DNA from: Chthonomonadales bacterium
Lineage (GTDB): Bacteria; Armatimonadota; Chthonomonadetes; Chthonomonadales; CAJBBX01
Length of the DNA stretch: 64,000 nt
Direction of reading: 5' to 3'
Assembly (NCBI GenBank): GCA_020849275.1
Contig: JADLGO010000046.1
Span: 1 to 64,000, forward strand
The position numbers and the translations under genes are program-made. The notes under the pieces are model-generated. The model was not told where the DNA came from. It made no database searches and saw only the letters and a program-made list of their open reading frames with translations. Every line of letters begins with the position of its first letter. The first letter of the stretch is position 1. Of this stretch, positions 15,541 through 23,465 are shown piece after piece.

Positions 15541-16596
15541 ATGAGCGCTGTCAGGCTGGGCGTCGTCGGGTGCGGGGTTATCGGGAGACACCATCTGCGC
15601 GCCGCCTCCACGAACGAGCACATCGACCTGGTCGCCGTGGCCGATCGCATTGCGGACCGCCGCGACGGCGCTGCCGCCGAGTTCGGCGCCCGCCTCTCGC
15701 TCGTCGAGGGCGCGGAACTCGTCGACTCGCCGGAGGTCGACGCGGTCGTGCTGGCCGTGCCGGCCGGCGACCGCATGGATCTTCCGGAGCTCGCGCTGCG
15801 CCGGCGCAAGCACGTCCTCATCGAGAAGCCTGTCGCCATGAACGCCGACGCGGTGCGACGAACGCTGAGCGTGCGCGGCGACCGCGTGGCGGCTTGCTGC
15901 TCGTCTCGCTACCGCGCGCATGCGGCCACGCGCGCCGCCGCCGGCCTCGTGGCGACGGGCGCGCTCGGCCCGCTGCGCAGCGTGCACTGCCGCAGCCTCA
16001 CGGCCGCCGGGCCGCCGCCCACCGCCCAGCCGCCACCGTGGCGCCTCAGCCGCGAGCGCAACGCCGGCGGCATCCTCACCAACTGGGGGTGCTATGACCT
16101 GGACTACCTGATGACGGTCACGGGCTGGTCGCTTCGCCCGCGCACCGCGCTGGCGCGGACGTGGGGCGTGCCGGCCCAGTACGAGGCGCACGTGGCGCCC
16201 GGCTCCGACGCCGAGGCCCACTACGCCGCAATAATCCTGTGCGACGGCGGAGCCGCGCTCTCCCTCGAGCGAGGGGAGTACATGGCGGCGGCGCCCCACT
16301 CCTCGTGGCGGGTCATCGGCGAGCGCGGCTCGCTACGGCTCACCATGTCCGGGAGCGGCGAGAAGACGATCTGGCATGACGAGGCCGACGCCGCCGACGG
16401 GGTCCGCACGCGCGTGCTGTGGCGGGGAAACGAGGACGCGGTCGACCTGACCGCGGGCGTGCTGGCCAACTTCGCCGCCGCCATCCTCGGAGGCGAGGAG
16501 CCCTGGACCGACCTGGCGCGAAGCCTGGTCGTCCAGCAGATTACGGACGCCATCTACGCGTCGTCCGCCAGCGGCGGCTGCGCGGCCATCGAGTAG
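15541..16596 (+). CDS. Gfo/Idh/MocA-family oxidoreductase
   Basis: This 351-residue protein starts after GGGGGAGGG. The Rossmann motif GVVGCGVIGRHHL is at residues 7-19. The family-defining EKPVA (HVLIEKPVAMNADAV) comes near residue 96. The C-terminal alpha/beta domain includes NAGGILTNWGCYDLDYLM, the region that normally carries the catalytic His/Asp ('GG...D.G.H..D'); here the usual His is replaced around NWGCYDLD, which is worth noting. Family members oxidise or reduce sugars and inositols with a tightly bound NAD(P). It lies 30 bases after the URO-D-type gene and 11 bases before an isomerase gene, so one transcript is likely. Confidence 0.88.
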   Translation: MSAVRLGVVGCGVIGRHHLRAASTNEHIDLVAVADRIADRRDGAAAEFGARLSLVEGAELVDSPEVDAVVLAVPAGDRMDLPELALRRRKHVLIEKPVAMNADAVRRTLSVRGDRVAACCSSRYRAHAATRAAAGLVATGALGPLRSVHCRSLTAAGPPPTAQPPPWRLSRERNAGGILTNWGCYDLDYLMTVTGWSLRPRTALARTWGVPAQYEAHVAPGSDAEAHYAAIILCDGGAALSLERGEYMAAAPHSSWRVIGERGSLRLTMSGSGEKTIWHDEADAADGVRTRVLWRGNEDAVDLTAGVLANFAAAILGGEEPWTDLARSLVVQQITDAIYASSASGGCAAIE

Positions 16597-16607
16597 GAGA
16601 GACCCTG

Positions 16608-17411
16608 ATGCGCTACGCCTTCATGACCTTTTCGACGCCCGAGTTGACCTTTGACGAAGTGCTGGCGCTGGCCGCCCGTCTGGGCTACGACGGTGTGGAG
16701 CCGAGGATCGACGCCGATCACCGGCACGGCGTGGAGATCGCGGCGACGGCAGCGGAGCGCGCCTCGATGCGCCGCCGCGCCGAGGACGCCGGCGTCGCCA
16801 TCGCCTGCGTCGCTAGCTCGTGCCGCTTCGCCGACCCGGCCGATCGGGCGCGGCACACGGCGCGCGCGATCGAGGCCATCGACCTCGCCGCCGACGTAGG
16901 CGCGCGCCGCATCCGCGTGTTCGGCGGGCCCATACCCGCGGGGATTGGGCGCCCCGAGGCGGTCGAGTGCGTCGCCGGGGCGCTGGTCTCCGTGGCCCGG
17001 CGCGCGGCCGATCGCGGCGTCACCGTCTGCCTGGAGACACACGACGACTGGTGCGATCCGCGCGACGTGGCGGCCGTGCTGCGTGCCGTCAACAGCCCGG
17101 CGGTCGCCGCCAACTGGGACGTGGTTCACCCCGTCCGCACCGGCCTGGCCACCGTCGATGAGTCGTTCGAGACCCTCAATCCCTGGATCGCGCACCTGCA
17201 CGTGCACGACGGCCAGGCCGGCGATGGGGCGATCGTGCCCATTGGCGAGGGCATCGTGGACCACCGGCGCGTGCTCGCCCTCCTTACCGCCCTGCCCTAC
17301 GACGGCTTCCTGAGCGGGGAGTGGATCGGCTGGGAGCCCTACGAGGTCCACCTGCCACGCGAGCTCGCGACGCTGCGCGCCTATGAGGACGGCCTCGCGG
17401 CCCGGGCGTAG
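16608..17411 (+). CDS. Sugar phosphate isomerase/epimerase, TIM-barrel (AP endonuclease 2-like)
   Basis: The ATG at 16608 follows TAGGAGAG. The 267-residue protein shows the xylose-isomerase-like TIM-barrel pattern: DEVLALAARLGYDGVEPRID near residue 20, GARRIRVFGG near 100, VCLETHDDW (metal-binding Glu/His) near 143, VAANWDVVHP near 166, WIAHLHVHDGQ near 190 and FLSGEWIGWEPY near 230. These supply the four metal ligands of the family (Glu, Asp, His, Glu). It is the last gene of the run with the URO-D and Gfo/Idh/MocA genes. Relatives epimerise or isomerise keto sugars and inosose derivatives. It is convergent with the GH2 gene 10 bases away. Confidence 0.87.
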   Translation: MRYAFMTFSTPELTFDEVLALAARLGYDGVEPRIDADHRHGVEIAATAAERASMRRRAEDAGVAIACVASSCRFADPADRARHTARAIEAIDLAADVGARRIRVFGGPIPAGIGRPEAVECVAGALVSVARRAADRGVTVCLETHDDWCDPRDVAAVLRAVNSPAVAANWDVVHPVRTGLATVDESFETLNPWIAHLHVHDGQAGDGAIVPIGEGIVDHRRVLALLTALPYDGFLSGEWIGWEPYEVHLPRELATLRAYEDGLAARA

Positions 17412-17421
17412 CCGTGAGGGG

Positions 17422-19221
17422 TCATCCCTCGGCGGAATCGCCCTCCAGACCGAAGAGGGCGCGGTGAACCTCGCGGATGCTCTCCGGCGGGATCTTGGGC
17501 TCGCGGTCGTAGGTCAGCAGGCCGTTCACCTCCTGCTCGATGTCGGTGAGTTGCGTGTAGCAGAAGCCGGCGACGAACGGAAGACGCGCAATGCCGGTGA
17601 CGATGTCTCGATAGAGCTCGAGCATCTCCTCCGGCGAGTGCGCCGTCGCGTAGACCTTGTAGAGCCGGTCGCGCTGCTCGGCGGGCAGGTCCGGCGCCGC
17701 GAGCAGGCCGCCCACCTCCGTGAGCATGACGGGTTGGCCGCGGTAGCGCGAGCCAGCCGCGAAGATGGCGCGGCTGCCGGTCCAGATTCGCTCGGGGAGA
17801 GGTCCGCCGGCCGTCGTGGCGGCGTAGCGTTCGATAAGCGCCTGCCCGGAGTGGCTGTAGTCGTGGATCGCGCAGATGTCGGTGATGTCGGTGTGCTCCC
17901 AGCCGTCGTTGTCGATGACGGGGCGCGTCGCGTCCAGGGCGCGCGTGACAGCGACCATCCGCTCGAGGAAGGCGTACTGGCCGGGGTGCCCCTCGCGCAA
18001 TCCGGGGAAGCCCATGCTTTCGTTGACGGGCACCCACGTCACGATGCACGGATGGTTGTAGTCGCGCTCCACGGCGCGCGACCATTCCGCCGCGAGCGCC
18101 TCCTCCGCGGCCGATGACCAACCGCGGGCGTTCGGCATCTCGCCCCACACCATCAAGCCGAGCCGGTCGCACCAGTAGAGCCACCGCGGATCCTCGATCT
18201 TCTGGTGCTTCCTGACGCCGTTGAACCCGTACCGCTTGGCCCAGAGAACGTCCTCGCGCAGCGCGGCGTCGGAGGGGGCCGTCAGCAGGCCGTCCCGCCA
18301 GTAGCCCTGATCGAGCGTCATCGCCAGGTAGACGGGCTCACCGTTGAGCATCAGTCGCCCCGCGCGAAGCTCCAGGGAGCGGAGGCCCGCGTACGTCTCC
18401 ACCTCATCGATGACCTCGGCGTCCTGCTTCAGGCGAACGCGCAGGCCGTAAAGGTGCGGGGAGTCCGGGGTCCAGCGCCGGGCGCCCGGTATCCGCAGCA
18501 TCAGGCGCACCACTGCGCGCGAGGTCTCGGCGCTCGCGGCGGCCACCACGCGCTCGTCGCTCACCGCCTCCGCCTCCACTCGCCAGCCGGTCGCCGGGGC
18601 ACGCAGGTAGACGAGCACCTCGAACGCGTCCACCTCCAGAAGCGGGGTCACCCGCAGTCGGTCGATGCGCAACGGCCCCGCCGGCTCCAGCCACACTGTC
18701 TGCCAGATCCCCGTCGTGCAGTAGTAGTCGATGCCGCGTGGCTTGCCCGATGCGGCCTGCTTGCCACGCGGCTGCTCGGGGCTCTGGCGATCCACCACGC
18801 GCAGGGCGAGGCGGTTCTCGCCCGGGCCGACGTATGGCGCGATGTCGAACCAGAACGGCACGTGGCCACCGCGATTGTGCCCCACCTCGCGCCCATTTAC
18901 CCACACGGTCGCCTGGTAGTCGACGGCGCCAAAATGCAGCAAGAGGTGCCGTCCGCGCCATCCATCGGGGACCGCAAGGGAGCGGGCATACCACACGACC
19001 TCGTGGATGGAGGTGTCGCCGATGCCCGAGCGCGGGCTCTGATAGGCGAACGGCACAACGATGCGCCCGTCCAGGTGCCGCCCGTCGTGCCACCGATGGG
19101 CCGTGCCCTGGTCGTCATCGTCGAAGGCGAACTCCCACGGGCCGTTCAGGCAGAGCCACTCCCGGCGCACGAAATCGGGTCGGGGATACTCCGGCCGGGG
19201 AACGGTGCTCTCTTCCACCAC
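17422..19221 (-). CDS. Glycoside hydrolase family 2 protein (beta-galactosidase/glucuronidase type)
   Basis: The GTG at 19221 is chosen because AAGGAGATCTC lies directly upstream; a second GTG follows at 19218. The 599-residue protein has the GH2 sugar-binding jelly roll (LNGPWEFAFDDDDQG, WYARSLAVPDGWRGRHLLLHFGAVDYQATVWVNG), an immunoglobulin-like middle and a TIM barrel from about residue 290. The acid/base glutamate is in WVPVNESMGF near residue 400 and the nucleophile in PVMLTEVGG near 500, the normal GH2 spacing. There is no signal peptide, so it may act in the cytoplasm on imported oligosaccharide or glycoside. The bond it cleaves is unknown: beta-galactoside, beta-glucuronide and beta-mannoside are all possible. 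Confidence 0.9.
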   Translation of the reverse strand: MVEESTVPRPEYPRPDFVRREWLCLNGPWEFAFDDDDQGTAHRWHDGRHLDGRIVVPFAYQSPRSGIGDTSIHEVVWYARSLAVPDGWRGRHLLLHFGAVDYQATVWVNGREVGHNRGGHVPFWFDIAPYVGPGENRLALRVVDRQSPEQPRGKQAASGKPRGIDYYCTTGIWQTVWLEPAGPLRIDRLRVTPLLEVDAFEVLVYLRAPATGWRVEAEAVSDERVVAAASAETSRAVVRLMLRIPGARRWTPDSPHLYGLRVRLKQDAEVIDEVETYAGLRSLELRAGRLMLNGEPVYLAMTLDQGYWRDGLLTAPSDAALREDVLWAKRYGFNGVRKHQKIEDPRWLYWCDRLGLMVWGEMPNARGWSSAAEEALAAEWSRAVERDYNHPCIVTWVPVNESMGFPGLREGHPGQYAFLERMVAVTRALDATRPVIDNDGWEHTDITDICAIHDYSHSGQALIERYAATTAGGPLPERIWTGSRAIFAAGSRYRGQPVMLTEVGGLLAAPDLPAEQRDRLYKVYATAHSPEEMLELYRDIVTGIARLPFVAGFCYTQLTDIEQEVNGLLTYDREPKIPPESIREVHRALFGLEGDSAEG

Positions 19222-19456
19222 GAGATCTCCTTTCCCGCGCCCGGCCGCCGCGCAACCCGCCGCCTGGCACACGGCGGCGTATCGGCGATGGCAGGCGCTC
19301 GGCGCCGTCGCAGGTACCAACTACGCGAGCGGGGGCCGCCGCGTTCCGGCCTCAGCGGCGACGATCGGGCAGGAGTGCGCCGCGCCGGGGCGGAAAGGAG
19401 CGACACCACGCAGGCCGCCGCGCGGCGGCGCCCAAGGATTGGGGAGGACGCCCCGG

Positions 19457-20827
19457 ATGCACGACGCACCCACCTGGTGGCGGCAGGGAATCGACTTCTC
19501 GCGAGTTCCGGAGATGGTCACCGACAGTCCGGGACCCGAGTCGCGGCGCGTGCACGCCGGCGCCGCGCGATACATCCGGGGCCTCTCGTCGCAGGTTAAG
19601 TTGCACCCCGTCGCCTTCCGCGATGGCTTCGGCGTCGTGCTGCGCGACGTGGACGGCAACTCCTACCTCGACTTCTCGTCGGGCATCTACGTGACCACGC
19701 TCGGCCACTGCCACCCGCGGATCTCCGAGGCGGTGGCTTGCGCCGCGCGCACGCTCATGAACTGCCATGACTTTACCACGCCGGTGAAGGCCGAGCTCCT
19801 GGAGGCCCTGGTCAACGTGATGCCGGCCGGCCTGGACGGCGTGCAACTCTACGACAGCGGCACGACGGCCGTCGAGGCCGCATTGCGCGCCGCGCGCGCG
19901 CACACCGGGCGCCACGAGTTCCTCAGTTGCTTCATGGACTTCCACGGCAAGACGGGCCACGCCGTCAGCCTCGCGCGCATGAACGACACGAACGGCGCGG
20001 GCCGGGCGCAGGGCTTCGCCCTGGTGCCCCGGCCGGACCCGTACCGCCCCATCTTCACTCGACCCGATGGGGCGATCGATACCGACGCGTACATTGCCTT
20101 CTACGAGTCGTTCGTGCTGAACGCCACCACCGGCCAGATCGCCGCGTTCGTCATCGAGCCGATCCAGGGCTGGGCGGGCTCCATCATGCCGCCCGACGAC
20201 TTCCTCCCGAAGCTGCGAGCCTTCTGCGACCGCCACCGAATGCTGCTCATCGCCGACGAGGTGCTCACCGGAATGGGCCGAACCGGCGCCTATCTGGCGA
20301 TGGAGCACTGGGACACGGTCGCGGACATCTACACGCTCGGCAAGGGGTTCGGCAACGGCTTCCCGGTGACGGCGATGGTGGCGCGCGAGGACGTGAAGGA
20401 GGCGTTCGACCGCATCTCCGCTTCGACGAGCTACGGCGGCAACCCGATGGCTTGCGCGGCCGCCCTCGCCAGCCTGCGCGTCATCGAGGAGGAAGGGCTC
20501 CTGGAGAACGCACGCAGGCTGGAGGCGTTCTTTGTGGCGCGCATGGCGCGCATGATGGGCGAGCATCCGATCATCGGCCACGTGCGCGCCCGTGGCTGCC
20601 TGCTCGGCATCGAGCTCGTGAAAGACCGCGCCACCAAGGAGCCCTTCGATGAGGCCGGCAAGCGCGTCTACCGCAAGGCCTTCCGTAAGGGACTGGCCTG
20701 GATACCCGCCGGGCACATCCTCCGCCTCTCGCCGCCCATCATCATGGACGAGGAGCTGGCCGCGCGCGGCATGGACATCGTGGACGAGGCGATTGGCGAG
20801 ACGGAGCGGGAGCTGGGGTACCGTTGA
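19457..20827 (+). CDS. Class III pyridoxal-phosphate aminotransferase
   Basis: The ATG at 19457 follows GGGGAGG. The 456-residue protein has the class III pattern: DGFGVVLRDVDGNSYLDFSSGIYVTTLGHCHP near residue 58, LYDSGTTAVEAALRAAR, FVIEPIQGWAG, then LLIADEVLTGMGRTG and the PLP-binding lysine in YTLGKGFGNGFP (about Lys296). Family members transfer amino groups to or from omega-amino acids, aldehydes or keto sugars. It is the first of five genes in a tight run (cupin, FGGY kinase, creatininase-like, GNAT-GH38), which suggests an amino-sugar or amino-polyol substrate. The next start (TTG) overlaps its stop. Confidence 0.9.
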   Translation: MHDAPTWWRQGIDFSRVPEMVTDSPGPESRRVHAGAARYIRGLSSQVKLHPVAFRDGFGVVLRDVDGNSYLDFSSGIYVTTLGHCHPRISEAVACAARTLMNCHDFTTPVKAELLEALVNVMPAGLDGVQLYDSGTTAVEAALRAARAHTGRHEFLSCFMDFHGKTGHAVSLARMNDTNGAGRAQGFALVPRPDPYRPIFTRPDGAIDTDAYIAFYESFVLNATTGQIAAFVIEPIQGWAGSIMPPDDFLPKLRAFCDRHRMLLIADEVLTGMGRTGAYLAMEHWDTVADIYTLGKGFGNGFPVTAMVAREDVKEAFDRISASTSYGGNPMACAAALASLRVIEEEGLLENARRLEAFFVARMARMMGEHPIIGHVRARGCLLGIELVKDRATKEPFDEAGKRVYRKAFRKGLAWIPAGHILRLSPPIIMDEELAARGMDIVDEAIGETERELGYR

Positions 20828-21315
20828 GCGCCGACGACGCGGCCTGGGCCCGCGACCTGGAGGCCCCCGCCGAGGAGCGCGAGGCCGCCCTCGCCGAGGC
20901 GGCGCGCATCATCGGCGACTGGGGACTCGTCATGCCGCCCGGCACGCCGCTCGCGCTCGACTTCGGGCTGCGCGCGTTCCGTCGCACGGGCGAGATCGAG
21001 TACTGGATCGTCAACGACACCGAGCGCGGCTACTGCGGCAAGCTCCTCTTCCTCTTCGACGGGCAGAGCTGCCCCCGCCACCGACATCACATGAAGGACG
21101 AGACCTTCTTCGTGGTGCGCGGCCAGGTGCGCATGGAGATGGAGGGGCGCGAGATGAGGCTGGCGCCCGGAGACACGCTGCGAATGCCTCCCGGCACGGT
21201 CCACTCCTTCCGCGCCGACGGAGGCCCCGCCCTCATCCTGGAGGTGTCGTTGCCGTCGGTGCCGGGCGACAACCGGTTCGACGACACGCGGATCGGGCGG
21301 GACGGGGTGCTGTGA
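20824..21315 (+). CDS. Cupin-fold sugar isomerase, D-lyxose isomerase-like
   Basis: The 163-residue protein starts at a TTG overlapping the aminotransferase stop. The cupin core is plain: SCPRHRHHMKDETFFVVRGQVRMEMEG near residue 80 supplies the His-x-His and Glu metal ligands, and LAPGDTLRMPPGTVHSFRADGG near 120 supplies the last His. An N-terminal FGLRAFRRTGEIEYWIVNDTERGYCGKLLFLFDGQ is like the D-lyxose isomerase group (E. coli YdaE type). This fits a sugar-isomerase job feeding the FGGY kinase encoded next, which starts four bases before this gene ends. The real substrate is unproven. Confidence 0.75.
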   Translation: MSADDAAWARDLEAPAEEREAALAEAARIIGDWGLVMPPGTPLALDFGLRAFRRTGEIEYWIVNDTERGYCGKLLFLFDGQSCPRHRHHMKDETFFVVRGQVRMEMEGREMRLAPGDTLRMPPGTVHSFRADGGPALILEVSLPSVPGDNRFDDTRIGRDGVL

Positions 21316-22670
21316 GCGGCGCCCCGCCCACGTGCGTGCTCGCCCTGGACCTGGGCACCACGGCGTTCAAGGCCGGCGCGGTCGGCCCCTCCGGCCTCCT
21401 CGCGCCCCCCGCCGTGGTGCGCTACCGCCTTGACTCAGTCGATGGCGCCGTCACCTGCGACGCGGGGGCCTATCGCCGGGCCGCGTTCCGGGCACTGGCC
21501 GGCGCGGCGCGAGCGGCTCACGAGCGCGGCGTCCGCGTGGCGGCCGTCGGCGTCTCGTCGCAGGCGCAGACCTTCGTCGTCGTGGGGCCGGATGGCCGCC
21601 CCGCGGGACCCGCCATCGTCTGGACCGACGCCCGCGCGGCGAAGGAAGCCGCAGAGGCCGCCGGCGCGCTGCCGGACTTCGCCGTCCGCGCCGGCTGGAC
21701 GCGCCCGAGCGCCCAACAGCTCCTCCCCAAGGCGATGGCCCTCGCCCGATCTGGCCGGCTCCCGCCCCGACCGCGCAAGCTCCTGCTGCTCAACGAGTAC
21801 ATCCTGCTCCTCCTCACCGGCCGCGCCTTTGGCGACCAGACGAACCAGGGCATGGGCGGCCTCTTCGACATCCGGCGCCGCGCCTGGTGGCCCGAGGCGC
21901 TGCGGCTCGCCGGCCTCGAGCCCCAGGATCTCGCCGAGGTCGCGCCGGCCGCCGCCATCTCCGCGCCACTCTCCGGGCCGGTGGCCCGGCGGCTCGGCCT
22001 CGCGGGCGTTCCAGCCTGCTCGTGCGGTAACGACCAGAGCGCCGCGGCGGCCGGAGCCGACCTCGCGTCGGGCGCGGCGCTCTGCAACCTGGGCACGGCG
22101 ATGGTGGTCTTCTCGCCGCGCGGCCACCTTCCCGTGCCGTCCTCCGATGGCCAGGCCGCCGGCATTCACGCCCTCACGGACCGCGGCTTCCTGCTCGGAT
22201 TCGAGTCGGAGTGCGGCAACGTGATGGAGTGGCTGCTGGGCCTGCTCTATCCACGGCTCTCCACCGACGCGGCGATGGCGCTCGCCCTGGCGGGCGAGGC
22301 CGACCCACGCCACATGCCGCGCGTGGCCGCCCTGGGCGGCGGTCGCATCGACCTGCGCGGCCTGACCGTGGGCTGCTCCGCGCGCGACGTGGTCCGGGGC
22401 GCCGCCGCCCACTACGCCGCGCGGCTCGACGGGTTGCTGGAGGGCGTCGCCGGGGCGGGCTTCCGTGGCACGCCGCATGTGGCGGCCGGTGGGCTCTCGC
22501 GCGGCCAGCCCTTGCTGGATCTGGTGGAGCGCGAGCACGGCATCCGCCTGGTTCGGGCCGCCACGGAGCACCTCGGGCTGATCGGGATCGCGCGCATCCT
22601 GGCGCGGGCCGGCCTGGCGCCCGCACCGCACCCGGAGGAGACCGCATGGAGCACCGCTTCGAGTACCTGA
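21312..22670 (+). CDS. FGGY-family carbohydrate kinase, xylulokinase-like
   Basis: The 452-residue protein begins at a GTG overlapping the cupin stop. It has the FGGY opening ATP motif LALDLGTTAFKAGAV at residues 9-23, VSSQAQTFVVVGPDGRPAGPAIVWTDARA near 75, and LTDRGFLLGFESECGNVMEW and PHVAAGGLSRGQPLLDLVERE (near 400), the second phosphate loop. Members phosphorylate pentuloses, polyols or inositols with ATP. With the cupin and aminotransferase genes it would complete import, isomerisation and phosphorylation of the sugar. It overlaps the next gene by 25 bases, so translation is probably coupled. Confidence 0.9.
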   Translation: MSGAPPTCVLALDLGTTAFKAGAVGPSGLLAPPAVVRYRLDSVDGAVTCDAGAYRRAAFRALAGAARAAHERGVRVAAVGVSSQAQTFVVVGPDGRPAGPAIVWTDARAAKEAAEAAGALPDFAVRAGWTRPSAQQLLPKAMALARSGRLPPRPRKLLLLNEYILLLLTGRAFGDQTNQGMGGLFDIRRRAWWPEALRLAGLEPQDLAEVAPAAAISAPLSGPVARRLGLAGVPACSCGNDQSAAAAGADLASGAALCNLGTAMVVFSPRGHLPVPSSDGQAAGIHALTDRGFLLGFESECGNVMEWLLGLLYPRLSTDAAMALALAGEADPRHMPRVAALGGGRIDLRGLTVGCSARDVVRGAAAHYAARLDGLLEGVAGAGFRGTPHVAAGGLSRGQPLLDLVEREHGIRLVRAATEHLGLIGIARILARAGLAPAPHPEETAWSTASST

Positions 22671-23437
22671 CGTCCGAGCAGCTCAGGCCGTGGATCGAGC
22701 GCAAGGCCCTGCTGGTGATGGGCATCGGCACCATCGAGGAGCACGGCGCGCACCTGCCCACCGGCACCGACTGGTTCATCACCCAGCGGTTCATCGAGGA
22801 CCTCGGCCGGCGGCTGGAGGCCGACGGCCGGGTTCCGTTCCTCACGCTGCCGGCCATCTGGACGGGCTACTCCGCCGCCGAGATGCAGCGCTGGCCGGGC
22901 ACGATCCGGATGCGCGCGCGCACCGTGATGGACATGGTGCGCGAGATCGTCGGGTCGCTGTGCGAGATGGGGTTCGACAAGGTGCTGATCCTCAACGGAC
23001 ACGGGCACCACACGGACCTTCTGCGCGTGGCGGCACGCGAGATCGCCGATGACCACGGCGTCTATCCCGCGGTCTCCAACTTCCTCTACCTGGGAGCCGC
23101 CGAGTACAACGCGGTGCGTCGCGGCGCGGCCGGCGGGAGCATCCACGGCGGCGAGGACGAGACCTCGGTCATGCTGCATTACGGCTACCCGGTCGATGCA
23201 GCGCGGTACACAGACGCGGATCACGTGCACTACCACTCCGAGTTCATCGCGGGCGACAACTTCGTCGGGTCGAGCAAGGTGTTCTGGTCAACCTGGTACG
23301 TCCACCGCAGCCAGACCGGCCTACTGGGCGACCCGACGCCCGCCACGGCCGAGGCCGGACGCGTGCTCATCGAGGCGTGCGTCGAGCGGTTGGCGCGCTT
23401 CGCCGACGAGTACTGGCACTACCGCCCCGCCCGCTGA
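22646..23437 (+). CDS. Creatininase-family amidohydrolase
   Basis: The ATG at 22646 lies inside the kinase gene, after CCCGGAGGAG. The 263-residue protein has the metal-binding signature GTIEEHGAHLPTGTD (residues 28-42), the catalytic NGHGHHTDLL near 115 and HGGEDETSVML near 165, whose Glu is a metal ligand. The family includes creatininase and enzymes for mycofactocin peptide processing, riboflavin-related formamides and other cyclic amides or formamides. In a sugar locus with an aminotransferase it could remove or open an amide on an amino sugar. That is a guess from neighbours. Confidence 0.87.
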   Translation: MEHRFEYLTSEQLRPWIERKALLVMGIGTIEEHGAHLPTGTDWFITQRFIEDLGRRLEADGRVPFLTLPAIWTGYSAAEMQRWPGTIRMRARTVMDMVREIVGSLCEMGFDKVLILNGHGHHTDLLRVAAREIADDHGVYPAVSNFLYLGAAEYNAVRRGAAGGSIHGGEDETSVMLHYGYPVDAARYTDADHVHYHSEFIAGDNFVGSSKVFWSTWYVHRSQTGLLGDPTPATAEAGRVLIEACVERLARFADEYWHYRPAR

Positions 23438-23465
23438 AGGCGCGCGCCGCGCCGGGAGCCGTTCC

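Noticed and set aside
19352-20716. 454-codon minus-strand frame antisense to the aminotransferase
   Set aside because: The aminotransferase motifs are unambiguous on the plus strand. The antisense sequence shows no family pattern.
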